Source: an uncultured Thiotrichales bacterium (lineage in GTDB: Bacteria; Pseudomonadota; Gammaproteobacteria; Francisellales; CACEW01). From it: 64,000 nucleotides of DNA. The position numbers and the translations under genes are program-made. Under the pieces are notes generated by a model that was not told the origin of the DNA, did no database searches, and saw nothing but the letters and a program-made list of their open reading frames with translations. The stretch lies in the NCBI GenBank assembly GCA_903870015.1, contig CAIQBE010000050.1, forward strand, positions 141,984 to 205,983, given 5' to 3'. Position 1 is the stretch's first letter, and every line of letters begins with the position of its first letter. Shown piece after piece: positions 9,758 through 16,235 of the stretch.

Positions 9758-10572
9758 AAAACTCCTGGTGGCTACGCACAGCCTTAATTTTGGGTTTATT
9801 GTTTTTTTACATCCCGATTATTTTATTGATCGCTTATTCGTTTAATGCCTCACAATTAGTGAATCTCTGGGGTGGCTTTTCCTTCCAGTGGTATCACGTC
9901 TTAGCCCAAGACGATGATCTGTTATCTGCCGCTTTATTAAGTATCGAAATCGCGGTGAGCGCCTCAACCCTAGCCTTAATCCTAGGCACCGCAGCAGCAG
10001 TAGCCCTAAAACGCTACGGTTATTTCTTCGGTCGTTACTTTTTCTACGGCATGACCATCACGCCAATCGTATTGCCTGACGTAGTCATGGGCTTATCATT
10101 ATTACTAATGTTCATGGGCCTAAACTCAGTCACCGGCTTCCCCGGCAGCTACGGCTTTACGACCATCCTAATCGCGCACACCACCTTCTGCATGGCCTAC
10201 GCCACCATCATCATCCAAGCCCGCTTAGGGACGCTCGATCGCTCCATCGAAGAAGCCGCCATGGACCTAGGCGCCAAACCCATGAAAACTTTCTTCGCGA
10301 TCACCCTCCCCCAAATCAGCTCCTCCCTCCTAGCCGCCTGGCTATTATGCTTCACGCTGTCGATTGATAACCTAGTTGTGACTTCATTCGTCAGCGGCCC
10401 CGACAGCACCACACTCCCAATGTTCATCTACTCGATGATCCGCAACGGCGTAACCCCAGAAATGAACGCCCTAGCGACGATTATGATGGGGGTGGTGATG
10501 GTGACGTTGATTAGCGCTACGCTCTTGTTGCCGAAGTATGTTAAGAGGAATGTTAAGTATAAGAAAGCTTGA
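9754..10572 (+). CDS. potI: Polyamine ABC transporter permease (PotI-like)
   Basis: 272 residues, start overlapping the potH stop (ATGA). Second permease subunit: six hydrophobic segments, EAA loop (EEAAMDLGAKPMKTFFAITL) near residues 169-188, and the conserved TLSIDNLVVTSFVSGP stretch of PotI/PotC. Last gene of the operon; only a weak palindrome (AGCTAAAGCT followed by a T run, about 10602-10618) lies beyond, overlapping the end of the convergent gene. Codon use near the 3' end is somewhat more GC-rich than upstream. Confidence 0.92.
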   Translation: MKNSWWLRTALILGLLFFYIPIILLIAYSFNASQLVNLWGGFSFQWYHVLAQDDDLLSAALLSIEIAVSASTLALILGTAAAVALKRYGYFFGRYFFYGMTITPIVLPDVVMGLSLLLMFMGLNSVTGFPGSYGFTTILIAHTTFCMAYATIIIQARLGTLDRSIEEAAMDLGAKPMKTFFAITLPQISSSLLAAWLLCFTLSIDNLVVTSFVSGPDSTTLPMFIYSMIRNGVTPEMNALATIMMGVVMVTLISATLLLPKYVKRNVKYKKA

Positions 10573-10604
10573 TGACTCAACCGTCATTCAAGTCATCCTG
10601 CTAG

Positions 10605-11135
10605 CTAAAGCTCTTTTTCTTTACCCTCTCTTTCCTTAAAAGCCACAATGGAGGACATCACCCTACCTGTAATATACCGCTGCATATGCACAGGAATGGT
10701 AAATATAAATTTCTTTTTATTTGTCAAATTCACCTCAATATTAATGTGAGAAAGCACGTCAGGATCATGCTTACCTTTACTATCACTAAAAGCCAAAATA
10801 CATGAAAAAGATCGTGCATCAATACAATATCGATAAAACTCACCAGGCTTTAAATAGCTGGGTAAATTCTCATCGTATCCAATAGCTTCTTTTTTTCCAG
10901 TTTCACGAATAACAAAAATTTCTGATATACCAATCACTACAAAAGGACTTATATTAGCGACAATCAAGGCCATCCTGTCATCTTTTGGAAAAACTTTGAG
11001 CTGTATATCACATTCTATTTTATTACCCTTGTTTGAAAAATACAGACTACAAAGCACTGCTCCAATTGTGCCAATAGCAGTTGCACCATCCCAACCAATG
11101 TTACTAATGCACCAACTCACAATTTCAATCATCAT
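10605..11135 (-). CDS. Membrane-anchored protein of unknown function, third gene of the RloB operon
   Basis: 176 residues from ATG 11135 (or the adjacent ATG 11132); the in-frame TTG at 11153 is less likely because the ribosome site GGAGAGG lies between it and the ATGs. Not recognised. Visible: one hydrophobic segment near the N-terminus (about residues 12-32, GATAIGTIGAVLCSLYF), then a mostly beta-rich cytoplasmic or periplasmic part and a basic/acidic C-terminus (FKEREGKEKEL). It follows the RloB-like gene on the same strand by about 50 bases, so it is probably cotranscribed with the ATPase/RloB pair and may be an accessory of that system (inference). Confidence 0.6.
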   Translation of the reverse strand: MMIEIVSWCISNIGWDGATAIGTIGAVLCSLYFSNKGNKIECDIQLKVFPKDDRMALIVANISPFVVIGISEIFVIRETGKKEAIGYDENLPSYLKPGEFYRYCIDARSFSCILAFSDSKGKHDPDVLSHINIEVNLTNKKKFIFTIPVHMQRYITGRVMSSIVAFKEREGKEKEL

Positions 11136-11184
11136 AAACCTCTCCAAACGCAATCAATGCTATCTCGACAAATCATAAGACCAT

Positions 11185-11790
11185 CTATGAATTTTCAAGA
11201 CGCACCGTTTTTATTAGCACCTCAACCAACCGATAAACCGTAGCCCCATGACCCCTCGGCCAATCCTTACACTTAGGACTATCCTTTTGCCTCGCATTGC
11301 GCATCGCATCGTGCACATGGGCCTTTAACTTCTGTAACTCACGCAGACTTAAGCTTTTATCATAACCAGGCAAATATTTTTTAAGCTGCTTGAAAATATA
11401 CTGCGAAGAAATGCCATTTTTTGGCTTCTCAAAATGTAACAGCAACCAATATTCAAAGTGAGGATTACTTAGCGCAAGACCGCGATTTGAGGCCTCACCT
11501 GCCCAATCATGCAGGGGCTTAATTTGCTCATGCTTCCACTCATCTTTATCGATCACGAGCCAATGCTGATCACCCTCGCGAGATCCCTCTTTTTCTAAAT
11601 ACTTCATCATGCGCTTCAAAACATCGCTCGGGGCATTTTTGGTTTTATGCGTTAGTATTTTGATCTGAATATTATCATTAGAAAAATGATCAAAGTACGC
11701 AGGCTCAGTAACAGCACCCTCGGTAGAAATCACAAAAACCTTGCGATAGGAGCGAGTCCCTACTTTACGCTTAAACCTTGACGCACCCAT
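11185..11790 (-). CDS. rloB: RloB-like TOPRIM-type protein, partner of AAA15 ATPase
   Basis: 201 residues. Matches the RloB family: an N-terminal beta strand ending in the acidic STEGAVTEPAYF motif (about residues 22-33), a second acidic centre DQHWLVIDKDEW (about 78-89), the SNPHFEYWLLLHFE segment (about 109-122), and a basic C-terminus. This arrangement is TOPRIM-like, suggesting a metal-dependent nuclease. RloB proteins are found beside AAA15 ATPases, as in AbiL-type abortive-infection systems. ATG 11790 has AAGGA seven bases upstream; the gene starts 13 bases after the ATPase stop. The 5' end lies inside a 41-bp sequence repeated at 14292-14332. Confidence 0.82.
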   Translation of the reverse strand: MGASRFKRKVGTRSYRKVFVISTEGAVTEPAYFDHFSNDNIQIKILTHKTKNAPSDVLKRMMKYLEKEGSREGDQHWLVIDKDEWKHEQIKPLHDWAGEASNRGLALSNPHFEYWLLLHFEKPKNGISSQYIFKQLKKYLPGYDKSLSLRELQKLKAHVHDAMRNARQKDSPKCKDWPRGHGATVYRLVEVLIKTVRLENS

Positions 11791-11811
11791 CCATCATCCT
11801 TAATTAAACCA
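11771..11811. repeat. 41-bp direct repeat, copy 1
   Basis: Matches 14292-14332 in the same orientation at 37 of 41 positions; the core CATCCATCATCCTTAATTAA is identical. This copy spans the 3' end of the ATPase gene, the 13-base gap and the first codons of the RloB-like gene. Confidence 0.85.
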
Positions 11812-13117
11812 CAGCAGAATCCAACTGAATTTTAGGAACACCACCCAAACGCCCCTGCTGATAACTTTTACGAATATCTTTATCATTACGCACTTCTTTA
11901 TACTCACCAAAAGAAATCAAAGAGGCAGCACCCTCTTGATCGCGCTCGGTAACCCACATTTCATCTCTACGCAATAAATCTTGATCCATGGTTAACAAAT
12001 TATGTGTGGTGAAAATCAATTGTGATCTTTTGTGAGCTTCACAATGCCCAAGATAAAACTCCAGCAACTGAATAAACAACTCTGAATGCAAACTGCGATC
12101 AATTTCGTCGATCACATAAACTTTTGCAGGGCCCTCTGAAACTAAGTCTATAAACATAGGCAATAAGTGTATACAACGCTTTGACCCATCTGACTCATCA
12201 CGCATATTAAAAAATACCTCACTGCCATCAACCTTGCGATGCTTTGCCATCAACCTTTTTGCCTTGAGAACACCCTTTTCATTTTTAATGACCAGCATAT
12301 CATCCACAAGATTTCCAATACCTGCACTCACCCCTTCGCCCATACTTTTCAGTTTTTGCAAAAAAGGCGCAGGCAAACCCAAAGTATCAATATCAACATC
12401 TCGGCCTTCAAGACCAACAATACCCGTATTAAGCAAAGGCAAAAGCTTACTCACCTTTGCAGATAAAGGATCTGTTTCTTGGATAAATCTCTGAAATGCA
12501 TGAAATCGACTCTCAGTCATGAGAATAACTAAACTTTCTTTAAACCAATTATAAATAGATTTAAATACTGGATGCTGAAGCTCCACATTTTGACTCACCG
12601 AGTTGGTCAAAAACAACTGATTATCACGCGTACCCTCTGAAATAAACTTCAAACGCTTATCCTTGGCCAAGGGGTTATTAAATTCAAAAGTTTTGCCTTT
12701 TCGATGATAAAGCTCTTTTTCCGTAGTTTTCAGAATTTGGACTAAGCGCTCTTCCCGAATCTTCTGCCTATCCGCAGTAAAACTAAATTCATAATACTGA
12801 TCGAGAATACAAATTTGCACTTTAAAGCTACTGGGTTTTTTTAAAAACTTTTCATCCAAGGCAAAGGTATCAATATTAATAGCCGAATCAGGCAATGAAC
12901 CGTTAACAACAAACTCTTTCACAAAGGCAAGGGCTTTGATAAGACTAGTTTTACCGGATGCATTAGCACCGTAAATCGCAGCGATAGGAAGTAACTTAGA
13001 CCCCAAAGACAAATCTGCCAGCGTCTCTTTCTTTTGCTTTTCAGCAGTTGCCACCATAGAAAAAGTCACTTCATCACGAAACAAACGCCAGTTAGCAACC
13101 GAAAAGGTGATAAGCAT
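11804..13117 (-). CDS. AAA15/OLD-like family ATPase (RloA/AbiLi type)
   Basis: 437 residues. SMC/ABC-like ATPase of the AAA15 family: N-terminal FSVANWRLFRDEVTFSM, Walker A IYGANASGKTSL (about residues 49-60), a long insert, signature-like region SDGSKRCIHLLP (about 314-325), Walker B KVYVIDEIDRSLH (about 335-348), and a switch histidine in LIFTTHNLLTMD (about 373-384). In AAA15/TOPRIM pairs the ATPase senses phage or DNA damage and releases or activates the nuclease; applying that here is inference from family and operon. First gene of the three-gene minus-strand cluster; upstream ribosome site is weak (GGTG). Confidence 0.85.
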   Translation of the reverse strand: MLITFSVANWRLFRDEVTFSMVATAEKQKKETLADLSLGSKLLPIAAIYGANASGKTSLIKALAFVKEFVVNGSLPDSAINIDTFALDEKFLKKPSSFKVQICILDQYYEFSFTADRQKIREERLVQILKTTEKELYHRKGKTFEFNNPLAKDKRLKFISEGTRDNQLFLTNSVSQNVELQHPVFKSIYNWFKESLVILMTESRFHAFQRFIQETDPLSAKVSKLLPLLNTGIVGLEGRDVDIDTLGLPAPFLQKLKSMGEGVSAGIGNLVDDMLVIKNEKGVLKAKRLMAKHRKVDGSEVFFNMRDESDGSKRCIHLLPMFIDLVSEGPAKVYVIDEIDRSLHSELFIQLLEFYLGHCEAHKRSQLIFTTHNLLTMDQDLLRRDEMWVTERDQEGAASLISFGEYKEVRNDKDIRKSYQQGRLGGVPKIQLDSAVV

Positions 13118-13229
13118 AAAAGCACCATGAGTGATTGAGAATGCAGATATTTAAACATAAATACGACATTTTGTCAATAAATGAGAGAAAAAATCTCTCA
13201 GAATGCAAAAAAATAATTTAAACCTGGAT

Positions 13230-13261
13230 CCTGGCGCACCTCGCTACACGAGGCGGCCAGG
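13230..13261. other. GC-rich imperfect hairpin in AT-rich intergenic DNA
   Basis: CCTGG (13230-13234) pairs with CCAGG (13257-13261) and CCTCG (13239-13243) with CGAGG (13249-13253), around a 5-base loop. It sits in the 242-base spacer between the divergent ATPase and Rpn genes. No T-run follows on either strand, so it is not an obvious terminator; it could be a REP-like palindrome or a regulatory structure. The rest of the spacer shows nothing recognisable. Confidence 0.5.
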
Positions 13262-13359
13262 AAGACGGATAGGTGAGAGCAAAGATAAAAAACTCACACT
13301 TGCCTTAATGATCAAAAAACATCATAATGACCACATATTGATCTTAACAAAATACAACC

Positions 13360-14295
13360 TTGAACACCACCACGCCGCACGACGCGCTATTCAAAAAGTT
13401 TCTAACCGACCCTGTAGTCGCACGAGACTTTATGGAGATTCATTTGCCGAAGCATATCCGTGAGCTTTGTGATTTATCGACTTTACATTTTGAAAATGCT
13501 TCGTTTATTGAAGAGCATCTGAAGCAGCAATCGGCGGATGTATTATATCGGCTGAACATTGCGGGGAGTCAAGCTTATATTTATGTGTTGGTGGAGGCGC
13601 AGAGCACTGCCGAAAAGCTGATGGCGTTTCGGATGTTAAAATATCAGATGTCGATCATGAAACGGCATTTGGATGAGGGGTATAAAACTTTGCCTGTGAT
13701 TGTGCCGATCTTGTTTTACTCGGGGCAGACAAAGCCCTACCCCTACTCTGTCAATTTGATGGATTGCTTTGATGATCCTGATTTAGCACGTACGGTGATG
13801 TTTGGAGATTTCAAGCTGATTGATTTATCCGTGCTGACGCTTGAGGAGATCAAAACCCATAAAAACGTCGCCTTGCTCGAAGGCATCATGCAGCAAGTGT
13901 ATATGCGTGACGCCATTAATCTAGCGCGATATCTCATAGCACTCTCTGAGAATAAGTGGGTACTTCACTCGCAATGGCGAGATGTGTTAGAATATGTACT
14001 AAGTGTTAGAAAAAAGGGCTATTTTGAAGGCTTCTTTGAAACCTTCAAAGAAATTTCCAAAGAGCAAAAGGAGACAGTCATGACGCTTGAAGAATTTTTT
14101 ATGGAGAAAGGTGTTTTGCGTGGGATTGAGCAAGGCATGGAGAAAGGCTTAGAACAAGGCATCGAACGGGGTAAACACGCTGAAGCCTTAGAGATTGCCA
14201 AAAACATGATGAGTGAAGGCATTGAGATAAATGTTATTAAAAAAGTCACCAAACTCAATGATCAAGACCTACAGCCTCTGCGTCGAAGCCACTAA
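13360..14295 (+). CDS. Rpn family recombination-promoting nuclease / PD-(D/E)XK transposase-like protein
   Basis: 311 residues starting at TTG 13360 (stops in frame just upstream; no good ribosome site). N-terminus TPHDALFKKFLTDPVVARDF and FMEIHLP, followed by the nuclease core: SADVLYRL (catalytic Asp), then VLVEAQST (the E-x-Q motif) about residues 68-88, RMLKYQMSIMKRHL and LPVIVPILFYSGQ. The C-terminus (about 245-300) is a repetitive charged coiled region with several G-[IM]-E-[QR]-G units, typical of this family. Rpn proteins promote RecA-independent recombination; some have been linked to phage defence. The gene is more G-rich than its neighbours, and a deleted second copy lies at 15161-15265, both consistent with mobility. 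Confidence 0.85.
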   Translation: MNTTTPHDALFKKFLTDPVVARDFMEIHLPKHIRELCDLSTLHFENASFIEEHLKQQSADVLYRLNIAGSQAYIYVLVEAQSTAEKLMAFRMLKYQMSIMKRHLDEGYKTLPVIVPILFYSGQTKPYPYSVNLMDCFDDPDLARTVMFGDFKLIDLSVLTLEEIKTHKNVALLEGIMQQVYMRDAINLARYLIALSENKWVLHSQWRDVLEYVLSVRKKGYFEGFFETFKEISKEQKETVMTLEEFFMEKGVLRGIEQGMEKGLEQGIERGKHAEALEIAKNMMSEGIEINVIKKVTKLNDQDLQPLRRSH

Positions 14296-14332
14296 GCCTT
14301 AACGCACTCATCCATCATCCTTAATTAAACCA
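14292..14332. repeat. 41-bp direct repeat, copy 2
   Basis: 37 of 41 positions match 11771-11811. It begins four bases before the end of the Rpn gene. Read on the minus strand it contains an ATG followed by codons resembling the first codons of the RloB-like gene, which then run into the Rpn 3' end, so it may be a leftover 5' tip of a second rloB-like copy. Confidence 0.85.
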
Positions 14333-14346
14333 GATTATAAATATGG

Positions 14347-15072
14347 CTACGCCACATGCGATTTCATAAAAGACGGGGATAAATGGTTCAGCCCACCCGA
14401 CTCCAAATCACTTGGCAAAAGCCAGTATTCATAAAATGCAGGGCCCTTCTCAGCAGCTCGCGTTGAAGAGTCACCTCCTTCAGCTGTTGTCGCCCATCCT
14501 GCCACGCCGAGAGGAGGCCATACCTGTGCATGCTTATACCGGGGCCTCTCGTCATAAAAACGGTGTAATTCAGCACCGCCAAGAGCCAGAACAGGTGAGC
14601 AAGCAAAATGATCTCGCACAGGAGGCAACGAAGAAGAAACCGCCTCTGGTAGCGCTCTAGAAGAACTGGAAGCGTGATTAAGAATATTAACGGATTTTGC
14701 GCCGCGCAAAGCAGCACTTACTTCAGATAACGATTGCAATTCCTTGTAAATTCTAATAGCTTCAAAAAACGAATCAGGGGTTGAAAAAATTTTACTAGAA
14801 GAAATATCCAAAATCTCTGAAGTACCTACGTTCGGCAGTGAAAACTTAAATTTTGTTATACCACCACTTGATTGCATTAGAACTAGAACATATATCTTAT
14901 TTGAGTCTTTTGAGTCTGAGCAAAAACGCACGAAAAAAGAGCCCGCCTTACACACTTCTTTGTCTAGAACCTTTTTATCTGCAACTTTATCAATATTCCA
15001 AACATTACCACTCCAAAGGGAAGATAATGTAACAGCGGGCTCAGATAAACCAAAAAATGGTGCAGAGTTCAT
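14347..15072 (-). CDS. Putative SH2-like domain protein, candidate host-directed effector
   Basis: 241 residues from ATG 15072 (weak upstream AAGAA). Residues about 20-115 read like an SH2 domain: W20-S-G-N-V opening, GSFFVRF at 44-50 placing an arginine (R49) at the phosphotyrosine-binding beta-B5 position, IYVLVLMQ as the next strand, ITKFKFSL, and IFSTPDSFFEAIRIYKEL matching the F-x-S/T...Y helix end of SH2 domains. Spacing from the first Trp to the FLVR-like motif (about 24 residues) is as in Src-type SH2. The C-terminal 120 residues are unrecognised (Ser/Ala-rich then aromatic). SH2 domains are rare in bacteria but known from Legionella effectors. Base composition of the 3' half is more GC-rich than the surroundings. 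The domain call is by eye. Confidence 0.6.
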   Translation of the reverse strand: MNSAPFFGLSEPAVTLSSLWSGNVWNIDKVADKKVLDKEVCKAGSFFVRFCSDSKDSNKIYVLVLMQSSGGITKFKFSLPNVGTSEILDISSSKIFSTPDSFFEAIRIYKELQSLSEVSAALRGAKSVNILNHASSSSRALPEAVSSSLPPVRDHFACSPVLALGGAELHRFYDERPRYKHAQVWPPLGVAGWATTAEGGDSSTRAAEKGPAFYEYWLLPSDLESGGLNHLSPSFMKSHVA

Positions 15073-15160
15073 AAATTCTTAAATACATTGGGAGCTCATA
15101 ATTTTAATAGCCAACAAAAAAAATGTCAACATAAAATTATTTAAATATAAAAAAGTCAAT

Positions 15161-15265
15161 TTAAATTTCGAAAATACTTCGTTTATTGATTTTATTAAGA
15201 AATTGAGCAGGTTAGACGATCAAGAGTTACAGCCATTGCTGCAAAGCCACGAAACCCAAAGCTGA
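15161..15265 (+). pseudogene. Remnant of a second Rpn-family gene (internal deletion)
   Basis: 35 codons ending at TGA 15263-15265. The first nine (LNFENTSFI) correspond to LHFENASFI of the intact Rpn protein (13360-14295), and the rest (FIKKLSRLDDQELQPLLQSH) to its extreme C-terminus (VIKKVTKLNDQDLQPLRRSH). Everything between, over 200 codons, is missing, and there is no start codon. This is a decayed paralogue, lying between two minus-strand genes. The remaining intergenic DNA at 15073-15160 is AT-rich without visible features. Confidence 0.8.
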
Positions 15266-15282
15266 ATAGCCCCCTTTACGGC

Positions 15283-16044
15283 CTAAGGCTCAGGAGCCGC
15301 ATCCACAACGAGAGGTTGCGCCTTCAGCTGAAATAATACCGCACTATAGCCTGTTACATGCGCCATTCGCGCAGCAGCCCCTTCTCGATAAGCAACTAAA
15401 TTTGCAGTGGTGTCAGAATGCTCCGAAGCTTTAAAACCTAAACTGGCAAAATTGTTATCCAAATCCGCATGTTGGAACAAGTTTTTCACTTTACCTAAAA
15501 AAGTTTTCGCACCCTTTTTAATGCTATCAGTAACCAAAGATTCCGTATGCTTTGCTTGTAAAGGCCTAACATGAATATTAACAACGACCATACGATCAGG
15601 ATTATGCCCCACTACAAAAGCCGGCCCTTTAGGCCGATATTTAATTTCTATATTGCCAAACTTTCCTTTAGCATCGGCCTTTTCTGCCATACAAACCCCA
15701 AGCTGGTGAAACTCATAATCATTAGGAAGCTCTTTTTCGATTTCAGCACAAAAATTTCTAATAGTTGATTGTAAGTTAAGCTTGGAAAGCTCACCGTGAT
15801 AATCTGATGTTCTTTTAACAGAGCCATCTGGATGGTATGCCGTATGAGAAGGCACTGCCTTAAAATCCGCGACAATATTTTTCGCTAAAAAATCCGCGGG
15901 ATTATGAGCATAGATAGTAGTATTATGCTTGAGCATACGGTTTGAAATTCTGGCAGGATCAGGAGCAACGCCTGCCAAATAATAGATAGCCTCACATTGC
16001 AGAGCCTTATTGACAAGACGAATTTGATTTCCTTGCGCCAACAC
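15283..16044 (-). CDS. Hypothetical protein, island gene
   Basis: 253 residues from GTG 16044, chosen because GAGGTG sits at a good distance upstream; the frame continues open to a GTG at 16152 with a weaker AGGGTG, which would add a hydrophobic N-terminus (MLVVLVLNWVVGVAV) and give 289 residues. Not recognised. It is soluble in appearance, with no repeats; features include the stretch YHPDGSVKRTSDYHGELSKL about a third of the way in and a strand-rich FGNIEIKYRPKG region. It ends in a short Pro/Ala-rich tail. Located between the Rpn remnant and another unknown gene on the same strand; effector or toxin roles are possible but unsupported. Confidence 0.6.
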   Translation of the reverse strand: MLAQGNQIRLVNKALQCEAIYYLAGVAPDPARISNRMLKHNTTIYAHNPADFLAKNIVADFKAVPSHTAYHPDGSVKRTSDYHGELSKLNLQSTIRNFCAEIEKELPNDYEFHQLGVCMAEKADAKGKFGNIEIKYRPKGPAFVVGHNPDRMVVVNIHVRPLQAKHTESLVTDSIKKGAKTFLGKVKNLFQHADLDNNFASLGFKASEHSDTTANLVAYREGAAARMAHVTGYSAVLFQLKAQPLVVDAAPEP

Positions 16045-16235
16045 AACACACCTCTTAAATCTTGCGAAATAAGAGCAATCTAACATAACAATACTTCGAA
16101 CAGCAACCCCCACAACCCAATTCAAAACCAATACCACCAACATCTGCCACACTCACCCTAAAGATTCATGGGCTACTTCCATTGTGTTAGTCCATAATGG
16201 TTATCAAACTCACGCTGCAATGGCGCAAAAGAATG

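Noticed and set aside
10605-13117. PARIS (AriA-AriB) anti-phage system
   Set aside because: The ATPase type is similar, but the TOPRIM partner looks like RloB rather than the DUF4435-type AriB; AbiL-like is the closer match.
13203-13463. 86-codon plus-strand ORF ahead of the Rpn gene
   Set aside because: It runs into the Rpn gene in another frame and contains the intergenic hairpin; no similarity or ribosome site.
14388-14717. Minus-strand 109-codon Leu/Arg-rich ORF
   Set aside because: Alternate frame of the SH2-like gene; no start signals or family resemblance.
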